DNA of 35,251 nt from Elusimicrobia bacterium UBA6262 (GCA_002441095.1 DJVG01000062.1:1-35251); one strand, 5' to 3'. Shown: positions 25,297 through 34,669, counted from the stretch's first letter. The notes: generated from the sequence alone by a model not told the origin. Numbers and translations are program-made.

Positions 25297-27138
25297 CTAT
25301 GAGGTTCTATCATCTTCCCAAAGTTCTGCCCAATTAATGGCTTTTTCTGTAAATGGGAGATTCCCGTCTTTAAGGTTAATACCTAGCTCAATGCAAAGCC
25401 CATTTAAAAAATCATCTAATTTTTTACTTGAAACTGTATTAGATAAATTTTTTGATTCTTTTAGATACCATTCCTTCGTTTTTGTTATAATCCTTCGATA
25501 AAACGTTTCGAATTCATCTACTAAAGTTTTTGCCGCTTTTTTATTAAGCATTCTTGAATAATCTGCTATTAACGAAGCTTTCTCTTCTGTTTGATAGAAA
25601 TATAGCACTGCTACAAAATACATATATATCTTTACGATTGTTTTCCCAAATATTTTCAGCGTTGCGTCATTAGATGCATGCATCGGTATTGATAGATAAT
25701 TTGAAAGTGCTCGTCTAGCAGCCATCATTAAATTGTTGATTACAACTATATCACCTGGGTTCCGAGATGCATATTTATCAAAAATAGAATCATGGTTTTT
25801 CTTACTAACAAATATTTCTGATGGTTTTGCAGCCCACTGGAGGTTTTGTCTGCAAAGACATATGGCTTGGCCCAACCCTTCGATTTTTACAAAGGTTTGA
25901 TTAGTATTTGGATAACGCCTCACCTCAGTAGTTTCTTTCATAAGTGCGTCAAATTTCCCTTCTTGCCTTTCATAAAATATGCCTATTTCCCTTAAACTAT
26001 ATTCAATCTCAATATGGATTGGATCGTTTGAAAATAATTGCCATTCTTCAATTGGGTTCTGTCTATTATTCGAGTTTGTTATTTCACGTAGCTCTTCATC
26101 GGTAGTTCCAATTACAATTTTGCATAACACCTTGATTTCGTTAAACCTTTTTAATTTATCCTGATCTTGTTTCTTTTCTAGGAATCGTAGGTATCCTTCT
26201 GCTATTGTTATAGTTTGGCAACCATTTATGATACTGGGAGCTTCAAGTGCTAAAATATCTTCCTTTTCTGAATCATTAGCTTTTGCTGCTAAAGTAACAC
26301 CTATATGGTAAAAACTGAAAATAGATGGGCTCGTTTTCCCATCGCATATGAGATTGAACGTTTCTTCCATTGGATGTATTAAGCGTTTCTTTACTGCGAT
26401 CTTGTTTAATAATGAAAGTCTAACATTTTTTTCAAATAAAATATATCCTCTTTGCCTATACAAGTCCACTAATTCGCGGAGTCGAACGTACGCTAATTGA
26501 AGATAAGCTGTTTTCCTTAATTCAATTTTCGACTGTTCCAATGTCTGGATTTCGTATTTTGTGATCCTTGCAGGAAGTGAGGTATCAAAATTATATTCCT
26601 CTAGCTTTAAATCAATTTTACCTTCTTTATTCTCCATAAAATTCATTAATTTGGATCGAATCAGATCCTTACGAAAACTATCATATTCAGTACGATCCTC
26701 AAGTTCGTTTGGATTAAATAAAGAAGCTAATACAAATATTATTTTCTTTATTTGTTCCTTTTTTTGCGCTAGCTTCTGAAATAAGTTATAGATTACATGG
26801 TTTGTAGGTACTTTATCCACTTTCCCATCAATAAGAACGCTTTCAACCCATTCAAGAGCCCGGCGTAAATCGTCAAATCCGTTGATCACCAATTCTTTGC
26901 CTTCCGAATACTTGCTCTGATAAATATACAAACATTCTTTACTATCATCATAATACCATCCATCTATGCCATGATCATGTCCACCACCTTGAGATGATTG
27001 ATCGAGCGCAGCATGTTCATCAATAGAACAGGTATTCATTAAGTGCATTGCTAGTACAATATTTTCTTCTTCTGATTCCAATGCAAATTTATTACGGAAC
27101 TCATTTATTTGCTTTAAGTATTTTGATTTCGGTTGCAT
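25297..27138 (-). CDS. AIPR-family abortive-infection phage resistance protein
   Basis: A 613-residue protein of the AIPR family (PF10592 type). The centre has APSIINGCQTITIA and TNSNNRQNPIE, which are family hallmarks. The N-terminus has a possible nuclease core: GIDGWYYDD (about 57-65), then YIYQSKYS (about 71-78), an arrangement of Asp followed by Gln-x-Lys as in Mrr-like PD-(D/E)XK folds. The rest is alpha-helical. AIPR proteins are linked to phage defence, often near restriction-modification genes, as here. The ATG at 27138 has an AGGAG site 9 nt upstream. A 279-nt gap and a coding relic separate it from the methyltransferase, so it is probably its own transcription unit. Confidence 0.88.
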   Translation of the reverse strand: MQPKSKYLKQINEFRNKFALESEEENIVLAMHLMNTCSIDEHAALDQSSQGGGHDHGIDGWYYDDSKECLYIYQSKYSEGKELVINGFDDLRRALEWVESVLIDGKVDKVPTNHVIYNLFQKLAQKKEQIKKIIFVLASLFNPNELEDRTEYDSFRKDLIRSKLMNFMENKEGKIDLKLEEYNFDTSLPARITKYEIQTLEQSKIELRKTAYLQLAYVRLRELVDLYRQRGYILFEKNVRLSLLNKIAVKKRLIHPMEETFNLICDGKTSPSIFSFYHIGVTLAAKANDSEKEDILALEAPSIINGCQTITIAEGYLRFLEKKQDQDKLKRFNEIKVLCKIVIGTTDEELREITNSNNRQNPIEEWQLFSNDPIHIEIEYSLREIGIFYERQEGKFDALMKETTEVRRYPNTNQTFVKIEGLGQAICLCRQNLQWAAKPSEIFVSKKNHDSIFDKYASRNPGDIVVINNLMMAARRALSNYLSIPMHASNDATLKIFGKTIVKIYMYFVAVLYFYQTEEKASLIADYSRMLNKKAAKTLVDEFETFYRRIITKTKEWYLKESKNLSNTVSSKKLDDFLNGLCIELGINLKDGNLPFTEKAINWAELWEDDRTS

Positions 27139-27340
27139 ATTTATTCTCCTATAGATATAACTTCTAGCTAATAAGAATGTAACTCTCCCTCGTAACCCTA
27201 TCTATCTCATAACAACATAATTATCTACAGCTATTTATTCAACCCCCATCGCCTGAAATACAGCATCTATCGGATCGGCATAAAAACTGGAGACACAAGG
27301 CTCATTTATTTAATTGATATTCCGTCACTGATTCCCGCCT
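27139..27340. other. Intergenic segment with possible gene remnant upstream of the AIPR gene
   Basis: The segment must contain the AIPR promoter. TTACAT and TATATC 17 nt apart near 27155-27182 are a weak candidate. A minus-strand frame, 27235-27309, reads NEPCVSSFYADPIDAVFQAM then GVE and TAA, with a stop just upstream. It looks like the last 24 codons of a lost gene, but the call rests on composition only. Confidence 0.3.
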
Positions 27341-27421
27341 GTTGCAGAATACCCGTTCTCTGGGATGAAGCCGGACGATTGCGATTGCCGCGATTTTTGT
27401 AACATGTCCCCGGATTACTAA
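27341..27421 (+). pseudogene. Coding relic 2 with VAEY...MKPDDCDC peptide
   Basis: A plus-strand frame reads VAEYPFSGMKPDDCDCRDF and ends CNMSPDY then TAA. It matches relic 1 at about four of five bases over roughly 65 nt and overlaps the end of the downstream methyltransferase gene by 4 nt. Like relic 1 it sits at the 3' end of a minus-strand gene, so it marks a module boundary. Confidence 0.5.
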
Positions 27422-28410
27422 ATAAGCGAATGTTGTTTCCTTTTTATTTCGATACTGTTTACATCCTGATTTAATAGTTTCTTATATATATTACTTAATT
27501 CTTCTTTGCTTTCATTGTCTTCGATGAATCTAAACATAGAAGCAGCCAAATATTTACTTTCCTTCTCAAAAGCAATCCATTTTCTTCCCAAAGCCTCTGC
27601 AGCTTCGCCAGTTGTATTCGAACCAGCAAAAATATCCAAAACCAAATCATCGGGCTCAGTTAAAAATTTAATAAAAAACTCGGGGAGTTGCCTGGGGAAA
27701 CGCGCCGGATGTCCCTTCGCTCCTACCATTTTGCAATAACGCAAATACTTTGAATTACTTTCTGAGTTTGGAATTTGAAGAAGATTTGAGGGAATTGCCC
27801 CCCCGTTACCATTTGGTTTGCCAAATCCCTTTGAAATATTATGCCCTGAAGGTCTTTCTTTTGGAGTATAATATTTCTCACTGTTTCTTAAAAGTAATTT
27901 CATGCGTTCAGAATAAGGAACAACCACTCTTCTGACATCCGCTTTTGGGTATTCTCCTTTAGAAAACCACCATACGGTGTTAACCGCGTCTTTGGCTCTT
28001 ATCTTGCGTTTATTCACCCATTCTATTGGAGAAGGAAGTTTGGAAGGATTAAACCAGAAAAATTCTTCTGCGAGATGGAATCCGATTTCTTCACAAAAAT
28101 TTATAAGTATCTTGTAATTGTAAAGTGATCGGGTTGGTCTTCCTTTTTCATATGCGCCCCCTAAATCAAGTACAAAACTGCCATCCTCTCTAATAACCCG
28201 GATAATCTTTTTGGCAAATCCGGATAACCATTCAACATAATTCTCCTGGGATTCATTGCCGTATTCCTTTTCCCGTTGTAACGCAAAGGGAGGGGATGTA
28301 ATTACAAGATTAATAAAATTATCAGGAAGCAAATCCAACAGCTTAAGCGAGTCACCAACATATGCTTTGCCTAATTTAGTTGTATAAAGAGGAATAGGTA
28401 AGTTTTTCAT
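27418..28410 (-). CDS. DNA methyltransferase, beta-class (N4-cytosine or N6-adenine)
   Basis: A 330-residue amino-methyltransferase. The catalytic motif IV is TSPPF (residues 38-42), and the SAM-binding motif I is FAGSNTTGEAA (about 261-271). This order (IV before I) defines the beta class. The Ser-Pro-Pro-Phe form favours N4-cytosine methylation. The ATG at 28410 lies 1 nt past the upstream stop and starts MKNLPIPLY. A longer frame from 28548 would overlap the nuclease gene by 137 nt and adds a basic tail unlike family starts. The partner is the HEAT-repeat nuclease gene directly upstream, so the pair could be a restriction-modification module. Confidence 0.92.
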   Translation of the reverse strand: MKNLPIPLYTTKLGKAYVGDSLKLLDLLPDNFINLVITSPPFALQREKEYGNESQENYVEWLSGFAKKIIRVIREDGSFVLDLGGAYEKGRPTRSLYNYKILINFCEEIGFHLAEEFFWFNPSKLPSPIEWVNKRKIRAKDAVNTVWWFSKGEYPKADVRRVVVPYSERMKLLLRNSEKYYTPKERPSGHNISKGFGKPNGNGGAIPSNLLQIPNSESNSKYLRYCKMVGAKGHPARFPRQLPEFFIKFLTEPDDLVLDIFAGSNTTGEAAEALGRKWIAFEKESKYLAASMFRFIEDNESKEELSNIYKKLLNQDVNSIEIKRKQHSLI

Positions 28411-28411
28411 T

Positions 28412-29878
28412 TTAATATAATTCCAAACCGTTAATCCAACTGGAAAGTATTTTCCATAAGACTGTAGTGGCAAAGTAAACTTCGTTGTCTTTATTCTTAA
28501 GATCTTCCATCTTGGATATAAATTTCTCTTCCTTTTGAGTACCGACAATCCAGGCTATCCATTTTCGTGCATTTTCATCAACCATTAAAGGTAGCAAATC
28601 TTTTATTGAAAATTCTCCGCTTTTACTCAGGGCCCAGGATATTCCGGCACGGGCATCTTCACTGCTTTTTGGGAAATATTGAATAATATCCTTGCTGAAA
28701 AGCTCCGATAATTTAAATAAAGATCGCGCTGATTCAGCCTTGATATCCATATCTATCTCGTCAAATACAGAAACTAGGGCATTCAGCGACTGCTTGTTTT
28801 TCGATTCTCCTAGTGCCCACGCTGCACCAGCCCTGATTTCAGGATGTTGTTTTTTATCAAGCAAGGTATTAATCAGTAATTTCAATGAGTATTTATTATA
28901 GATTTCCCCAAGAATAATTACACATTCAAGACGGTTTTCCAGGTAAGTATCATGCAGGGTAGCTGTCAAGAAGTCCAGGCTCTCCATGGACTCCCGTTTT
29001 AATATACTTGCCGCCGCTTCCAGTCTAATATAGATATGCTCTTTCTCATCTGCCATCTTATCCTTGAGCGCGGAGAGAACCTTATCAGCATCAAAATTAG
29101 CCAAGGCTTTTGCGGCAGCATATCTGTCACTTAAGGAAGAACTTTTCAACATTTTCAAATAATCCTCAAGGGTTTTGTCCTTTGTACAAGGAAATTGTAT
29201 TTGTATCGGAACCACTGAAGCGATAATCTGTGTTTCGATTATCTTGTCCTTCTCACGGACAATCGGGTTCAATTTGATTTCATTCTTTTTTAACGCAAGG
29301 CTGATTGTTCTATTATCGCTATCACGCCTGAATTGTATCCTGTCAGAATTTACCTTAATTATTTCTCCATCAGCACTCGCCACAGCAGAAGGCCAAGTTA
29401 TTCTGGTTTCAAATCCTTCCTCTACGCCTTTGGGTCTCTCCATAAGAACTCTTTTATTCTTAAATGCTGCCCGTAAGTGCTTTACCTGAATATACTGGAC
29501 TAAATCCGAGGCTTTCCAGTCAATAGGAGCATCTCCGGCTTTGTTACATTCAACAAGTGCTACAAAATCATCGTCATCTAGGCCAAAATCCCATCCTCTA
29601 TCCTGGCTTGCTATGGAATGGGACATTGTTATTTGGAGCTTTGTCTTTGCCCTTGATTCAACCCGCTTACCGCACTTAACACAGAAAAGATCAGGCACCC
29701 TTACTCTTTTTATCTTTATTTCTTTCCAAATTTTAAAACTCATCGAGCCTCTTTCCAGCTCAATAGGCGAATGCCCTGCATCTCTCAGATTATCAAATAC
29801 TTTCTTTGTACCTGTGGCACCTATGGATATTTTCTCTAGAAAACTTACATCAGTCTTGAACGATCTTCTGTTAGCCAT
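28412..29878 (-). CDS. HEAT-repeat protein with N-terminal probable PD-(D/E)XK nuclease domain
   Basis: A 488-residue protein. The N-terminal region has RVRVPDLFC (Pro62-Asp63), CVKCGKRVESRAKTKLQI (Cys66, Cys69, Glu74, Lys78) and a following MSHS. This reads as PD...ExxxK with a CxxC pair, as in restriction-type nucleases, but the fold is not proven. A small beta-rich middle follows (about 150-235). From about residue 245 to 470 there are HEAT/PBS-lyase repeats such as LSDRYAAAKALANFDADKV and PEIRAGAAWALGESKNKQSL. HEAT solenoids wrap DNA or proteins. An AGAGG site precedes the ATG. A methyltransferase follows after 1 nt, which supports a restriction role (inference). Confidence 0.75.
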   Translation of the reverse strand: MANRRSFKTDVSFLEKISIGATGTKKVFDNLRDAGHSPIELERGSMSFKIWKEIKIKRVRVPDLFCVKCGKRVESRAKTKLQITMSHSIASQDRGWDFGLDDDDFVALVECNKAGDAPIDWKASDLVQYIQVKHLRAAFKNKRVLMERPKGVEEGFETRITWPSAVASADGEIIKVNSDRIQFRRDSDNRTISLALKKNEIKLNPIVREKDKIIETQIIASVVPIQIQFPCTKDKTLEDYLKMLKSSSLSDRYAAAKALANFDADKVLSALKDKMADEKEHIYIRLEAAASILKRESMESLDFLTATLHDTYLENRLECVIILGEIYNKYSLKLLINTLLDKKQHPEIRAGAAWALGESKNKQSLNALVSVFDEIDMDIKAESARSLFKLSELFSKDIIQYFPKSSEDARAGISWALSKSGEFSIKDLLPLMVDENARKWIAWIVGTQKEEKFISKMEDLKNKDNEVYFATTVLWKILSSWINGLELY

Positions 29879-29933
29879 GTTTAGCCTCTTTTTTATTTTA
29901 AAAACTAAATGCTCTTAATAATTAATCTGATTA

Positions 29934-30935
29934 CTATTCACTCAGGAATACCATGCCTTTTTCCCAATTTATTTTCTTATAAGAAATACTCGAAGGCAGT
30001 TTTATGGTAACATGAGTACCTTTTTTAACAGCATTTTTGGTTCCTGCACTCTTAAAATTACCGCTTTTAAAATCTGGCACTACAAATCCAAATTTATTAA
30101 AAGCATCCCCACCAATAAATTTAGCTATATAAATAGAGTTTTTTTCTGTAACTAAACATCCGCGTTTACATTTGATTTCTATAACGTTAATTTTTGGATA
30201 ATACTTTACAACTTCTCCAATGATTTTCTCTTTATTTCTTGCCATAAACCAATTTTTGTATATACTTCTGATCTTTGCTAAAGAAGAAAATTCTTTTGGT
30301 TGCCGGTATTCTAACTTCTCGGGCTTGACCTTCCAATCACTTAAAGCTTTCTTTAAGTTATCCAAATAACCTTCTTCTGTACGAATCTCCTTAAACTGCT
30401 CATCGCAGGTAACTATCATATCGGCATAAGTAAAGTACGCAGAATTAAGAACTATCGCATCTTTATATGAGAATTTAGAACACTGCAAAATCCTATCTAT
30501 AATCTCACTAAAACCAGCATTTTCATGACCTATAAGTCTGTATAAATATACTATCGCATCATCGTCAAAGATTCTTTTTCTATATCCCTCGATTTCCTTG
30601 CCGAATTTTCCCATTTGAATAGGCTTAACATCTCTAAAATTGGCAGTTATACATTGTTTATTTGCACTGATCAAACCATAGTGATACTTATTAATTAGCC
30701 ACTTTACATATAATTCTTCTCTGCAATGTCCAAAGAATTCCCACAAAACATAATCTGAAGTTACCAATTCAACATCAGCTATTTTAGGTTTCTTACGGAC
30801 CTTAGATTTTTTAAAGAGATTGAGAAAAGTGACACATTGCTTTTTATTGCAACCTTGTATATAATCAATAAATACATTAGTGTCTAAAAATAATCTTAGC
30901 TTAAAATCAAGGAAGCCAATTTTATTCTTCATCAT
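29934..30935 (-). CDS. PIN-domain nuclease with C-terminal beta domain
   Basis: A 333-residue protein. The PIN fold's acidic residues are visible: Asp18 in LFLDTNVFIDY, Glu66 in VLWEFFGH, Asp159 in YKDAIVLNSA and Asp178 in VTCDEQF. The family cuts RNA with Mg2+ or Mn2+. Unlike typical VapC toxins of about 130 residues, it has a 100-residue C-terminal extension (about 235-333), rich in strands and basic residues, perhaps a small beta barrel. There is no adjacent antitoxin gene. The ATG overlaps the ATPase stop by 14 nt and has AAGG 9 nt upstream, so the two are coupled. A likely effector nuclease (inference). Confidence 0.85.
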   Translation of the reverse strand: MMKNKIGFLDFKLRLFLDTNVFIDYIQGCNKKQCVTFLNLFKKSKVRKKPKIADVELVTSDYVLWEFFGHCREELYVKWLINKYHYGLISANKQCITANFRDVKPIQMGKFGKEIEGYRKRIFDDDAIVYLYRLIGHENAGFSEIIDRILQCSKFSYKDAIVLNSAYFTYADMIVTCDEQFKEIRTEEGYLDNLKKALSDWKVKPEKLEYRQPKEFSSLAKIRSIYKNWFMARNKEKIIGEVVKYYPKINVIEIKCKRGCLVTEKNSIYIAKFIGGDAFNKFGFVVPDFKSGNFKSAGTKNAVKKGTHVTIKLPSSISYKKINWEKGMVFLSE

Positions 30936-32214
30936 ATCTCAAATCCTTAGCTTTTTCTAAGATCTTTATATCTACTGTTTTTTTATTAGCAGCCAAGGCT
31001 ACTTCTATTGCCTTGTGGGATATTAGAATAAAACTACGATAATTGCCTTTGCTAATTTTTAGCATTTCTTTTATAGATTCCTTTGTAAAAGGAGTAATTT
31101 CATTGCCTTGCGTTTCTCTTGCTATATTAAGATAATTAGCCAAAAGCATGTTTGCCTTAGTTGTATTCAGTTGATTTAAATTAATCTTATAAGAAGTGAG
31201 GCGATCATAAAGCGGGGCTGATTCTTCTTTAATCTTTCTAAGTGCCTCTGGGGTCAAGGACACAACCAAAGCCCACCTTTTTTCCTGATTTATGAGTGTA
31301 TTCAGGGTTATAAGATAATTTGAAAGCTTAGCTCCTTTTAGCTTGCTGACATCCTCAAATTCGTCTACAAAAACATATAGCTGTTTAAATCCTACCTGCC
31401 GGAGTATTTTTACCACACTATTTAAAAACATGACTTCCTTATGCTGAATATTCCTGTTTGAAACATAGCCTGCTAAGATATCCCATGATGAATTTGCTTT
31501 CTTTTCTTCAAAGATCAAATCCAAATATCTATCTGCTAAAGTCGAATCTTGAACAACAACATCTTTAATGATACTTCTTGTTTCTTCCTGCAGCAATTGC
31601 AAATCTCCTCCGAGCAAATTAAAAAGTGTAAGAAATTCTAAGTAATTTGACGCTGCAGGCTCATCAAATAATTTCATCCAGTCAGATTTTGATTTTAAAA
31701 AAAGAGTCGGTTTCTTTGATTTGAATCTATCATAAAAGGAATCAGGGTTTTCTTTGAATCTGTCAAGAATTATCCTGCCGATATATTTTCGGATATTGTC
31801 AACGCCTATTTGTTCAACAATCTTATGCACTACGCTTTGTGGTGTGTCTTCAGGCTTATCAATAAAGCATGTTAGAGCTGAAAAATTGACATTGTGATTT
31901 TTTAAACTTGCTTCATTTAGAAGATTTATATGCTCAATTAAATATTTCATTATGTGGGTTTTACCCATGCCAAAATCGCCTATAATTGTCAACCCGGCAT
32001 ACTCTTCTTCCTTTGTGGCAGCGTAAGTTGAGCGAATAAAGTGTTTTATCTTATCTTTAACGTCTGTGTCCAATGGAGACAGCGAGGAAAATCGTGGCAA
32101 ACCCGCTGAAGGGAAAGGATTGAATTTTAAGCCGAATAATGAGTAAGCTCTTTGAGCCTTTGGTTTCTTTATTTCATCCAATAATTCTTTTGTAAAGTCA
32201 TTAAGATCATTCAT
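30922..32214 (-). CDS. AAA+ ATPase, ORC/Cdc6-like (defence-associated)
   Basis: A 430-residue ATPase. The N-terminus has the FGLKFNPFPSAG pattern common in ORC-like and ExeA-like ATPases. Walker A is GDFGMGKTH (residues 79-87). Walker B is LYVFVDEFED (279-288). A sensor-1 region lies in WALVVSLTPEAL and a sensor-2-like helix in SKGNYRSFILI. An insertion of about 120 residues separates the two core halves. It overlaps the unknown upstream gene by 8 nt and the PIN gene by 14 nt, so all three are probably made together. A role as sensor or loader that licenses the PIN nuclease is inferred. Confidence 0.88.
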   Translation of the reverse strand: MNDLNDFTKELLDEIKKPKAQRAYSLFGLKFNPFPSAGLPRFSSLSPLDTDVKDKIKHFIRSTYAATKEEEYAGLTIIGDFGMGKTHIMKYLIEHINLLNEASLKNHNVNFSALTCFIDKPEDTPQSVVHKIVEQIGVDNIRKYIGRIILDRFKENPDSFYDRFKSKKPTLFLKSKSDWMKLFDEPAASNYLEFLTLFNLLGGDLQLLQEETRSIIKDVVVQDSTLADRYLDLIFEEKKANSSWDILAGYVSNRNIQHKEVMFLNSVVKILRQVGFKQLYVFVDEFEDVSKLKGAKLSNYLITLNTLINQEKRWALVVSLTPEALRKIKEESAPLYDRLTSYKINLNQLNTTKANMLLANYLNIARETQGNEITPFTKESIKEMLKISKGNYRSFILISHKAIEVALAANKKTVDIKILEKAKDLRYDEE

Positions 32215-33253
32215 CTTTACTAGACCTCCTCGTTAATACTAAGCTCGACCTAAAAAAACCATCTACTTTAATATAACTATCTTCATACTGTGTATGCCGC
32301 TTCATTAGTGATAAGGATGTTCTCTCCAAATAGTAATGTTCATAATCTTCTTTATAAAGTTTTTCCAACGCTCTTTTAATTGCAGTAGTAGTACATCCAT
32401 ATTTTAGTGTTATATTATATATTAACTGGGGCAACCAAATACTTTTTTTATTTGTATTCTTAAGAAATAAATCCTCTAAAAGTTTTCCTATATCCTTATT
32501 TAGAAAATCCTCATTCGAAAGCTTTATAGGATAAAACATGCGCCAAAGATTTTTGTCATGGCTAAACTCAGGGAATACTGAAACCTTGCCTATTAACCCT
32601 AACTCAGTAAGCCATCCTGGAAAAAGAGAATTAACTAATCTTATATAGCTCTCAGGAACTTTCCAATATTTTCCATCTGCCCCACGTTTAATAGTATCGC
32701 TCCCCTTTTTCGCTGCTATGGTTTTTCCGATGAGAAATATTGGTTTTCCTTCATTCTTAAAATCAGAAAACTTGATATCTTTTGCATTTTTGAATTTACT
32801 AAAATCCAGAAACCAAAATAGATAATCTTTCAACTGATCATAATTAAAAAGAATATTTGTTAAAGCCCACTTCTCGGAGTCGCTTAAATTCTGAGAGGCA
32901 CACAAAGGCTTAAAAATGCGATTTCTGTTTGCTTCTATTATAGTTTTCTTTTCTACTTCAAAATTATCAAAATTGGGAGTAATAACATTCTGTTTCCGTT
33001 TAATCAGGTTTAGATATTCAGCTGCATGAATATACTCTAGTCTCAGTCTTTCTTTACGCTTTATTCCAGAGCTAACCCAGTGCTTAGTAGGAGGAGCTAT
33101 AATATTCTTTGCTAGGTGATCATATAACTGTTCTTGTTTTATCTCTCCTTTTTGAGCACAATATACAAAAATATCCCTTAGGGTTTTTAGATTATATGCA
33201 TATATGTAACTCCATTTTTTGTCTGCTAACTCTGTTGTTGGTAATTCTTTCAT
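32207..33253 (-). CDS. Conserved-looking protein of unknown function, probable winged-helix parts
   Basis: A 348-residue basic protein (many Lys and Arg) with no motif I recognise. The N-terminal third has short helices that could be winged-helix folds (LKTLRDIFVYCAQKGEIKQE, then a Lys/Arg-rich LKRKQN turn). The C-terminal region has another such pattern (CTTTAIKRALEKLYKEDY). A central strand-rich part precedes it. The protein lies between the methyltransferase (2-nt gap) and the ATPase (8-nt overlap), and a GAGG site precedes its ATG. DNA binding as the specificity partner of the ATPase is a guess from context. Confidence 0.8.
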   Translation of the reverse strand: MKELPTTELADKKWSYIYAYNLKTLRDIFVYCAQKGEIKQEQLYDHLAKNIIAPPTKHWVSSGIKRKERLRLEYIHAAEYLNLIKRKQNVITPNFDNFEVEKKTIIEANRNRIFKPLCASQNLSDSEKWALTNILFNYDQLKDYLFWFLDFSKFKNAKDIKFSDFKNEGKPIFLIGKTIAAKKGSDTIKRGADGKYWKVPESYIRLVNSLFPGWLTELGLIGKVSVFPEFSHDKNLWRMFYPIKLSNEDFLNKDIGKLLEDLFLKNTNKKSIWLPQLIYNITLKYGCTTTAIKRALEKLYKEDYEHYYLERTSLSLMKRHTQYEDSYIKVDGFFRSSLVLTRRSSKDE

Positions 33254-33255
33254 TC

Positions 33256-34641
33256 TTATTTCCTCAAGACAAGGAGACTCTCTCGAAGAGTCACTTTATG
33301 TCTATGTGTAAGATTTAACCACTTTTTTCCTCGTGTTCTTAATGTCCCTAATGAATATTTTGAAAATCCAATCTCTACAGCTAATCTACCTAATATTTCA
33401 TCAGTCGGCACATAAACTCCATAAGGGGCAGAGTCGCCAATAGTAATAAAACAAAGGCTATTATTCTTCAAGACCCTATGCATTTCGCTTAAAACATTGT
33501 ACATATCCTTAAAATAAAGAACTGTAAGAATGTCAAAACTTTTTTTCCTATTTTTCTTTGATCTTGCTTTTGTAATCAGGTTCACCTTATCTATTATTAT
33601 TCTTGTTGTTTTTGGGGCGTCGGAAATGAATTCCTCTCCCAATATATCCTTAGGAGATTTGGATTTATAAAGCAATTCCTTATAGTGAGTCGTTGCGCAA
33701 GTTAATGATTTTTTCCTTACTTTTTCTGTTATATCATGCCAGTCCTTCGTAAAACCCCAAAAATAAGAATATACTTTTAAAGCTTCTCCATAATCAAAAT
33801 TGTTTAAATATGGCGGGGAAGTAAAAATAAAATCTACACTCTTTTCTTTTATTTTATTGTTTTGTACTCTGCTGTCATGTTGGTAAATCTTTACTACAAC
33901 ATTATCCTGATTTCCAGCAGCAGACAGGTCCTCCTTAATATGATCAAAAATCTTGCCAAATAATTCTAAAGGCTCTTCAGCTATCCGTTCATGACTCCAA
34001 GAAACATAGGGAATGCTTATTCCTACATGAGAGCACCGTGATAGAAGTGATGAAATAGTGAGAAAAACATAAGGTTTAAATTCATCGGGTACAAGCTTCG
34101 ATCTATATATTTCCCTTAATTCAACCAGTTTCTTAAGAAAGGGCCAATCATAACACTTTCTCAATAACATATTTTCTTTGCTAATGTCTTGCTTTCTCCA
34201 TTTTCTTTCAGCTACTTCCAAAATATTTTGCTTAATTAATGGTAATTGCTCTATGTTTCTGATCAAATGTGTCTTGGCTCTACCAATCTCATACAAAAAC
34301 TGGTTTGACTCATTCCCCACAACATTAATGCCGTAATTTCTTCCCGCTACAGCAGTTGTCGCAGATCCCATAAACGGATCATGAACAGTTACAATATTAG
34401 CCTCATTTTCATGAGGATAAAAGTATCCTAATGTTGTCCTGACAAAAGCATGAGAAAAGCCCGGCAAAAAAGAAAACCAGCGATGAATAGGTTCGGCTCT
34501 ATTGTCTGAGTTAGTCCCAAGCTTTTCAATATTGCCATTAGTCTTTAAATATTTATAAAAACGCTTAACCTGTTGGTCTATAGCTATCTTCTTAGACATA
34601 TTTGCATTCAATAACAGCCTCTCTTTAAAGAGAATATCCAT
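33256..34641 (-). CDS. DNA methyltransferase (motif I before motif IV, TSPPY type)
   Basis: A 461-residue methyltransferase from the ATG at 34641. The SAM-binding motif is HDPFMGSATTAVAGRN (about 87-102). The catalytic motif is TSPPY (about 274-278), with FDYGEAL nearby. A long helical insertion separates them. The C-terminal part holds LCFITIGDSAPYG, a usual late strand. This is an N4-cytosine or N6-adenine class. The open frame extends to a TTG at 34695, which would overlap the HTH gene, with a site only 1 nt from the codon, so I prefer 34641 (AAGG 12 nt upstream). It is the first large gene of the putative defence set, so it may protect host DNA. Confidence 0.88.
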   Translation of the reverse strand: MDILFKERLLLNANMSKKIAIDQQVKRFYKYLKTNGNIEKLGTNSDNRAEPIHRWFSFLPGFSHAFVRTTLGYFYPHENEANIVTVHDPFMGSATTAVAGRNYGINVVGNESNQFLYEIGRAKTHLIRNIEQLPLIKQNILEVAERKWRKQDISKENMLLRKCYDWPFLKKLVELREIYRSKLVPDEFKPYVFLTISSLLSRCSHVGISIPYVSWSHERIAEEPLELFGKIFDHIKEDLSAAGNQDNVVVKIYQHDSRVQNNKIKEKSVDFIFTSPPYLNNFDYGEALKVYSYFWGFTKDWHDITEKVRKKSLTCATTHYKELLYKSKSPKDILGEEFISDAPKTTRIIIDKVNLITKARSKKNRKKSFDILTVLYFKDMYNVLSEMHRVLKNNSLCFITIGDSAPYGVYVPTDEILGRLAVEIGFSKYSLGTLRTRGKKWLNLTHRHKVTLRESLLVLRK

Positions 34642-34669
34642 TGTATTAATAAACCTTATCAAAATTCTG

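Noticed and set aside
25202..27421. Relic repeats as integron attC sites
   Set aside because: They sit at gene 3' ends like cassette sites, but the GTTRRRY/RYYYAAC ends are missing and there is no tyrosine integrase, only a serine recombinase.
29934..30935. VapBC toxin-antitoxin pair
   Set aside because: No short antitoxin gene adjoins the PIN gene, and the protein is over twice the size of VapC.
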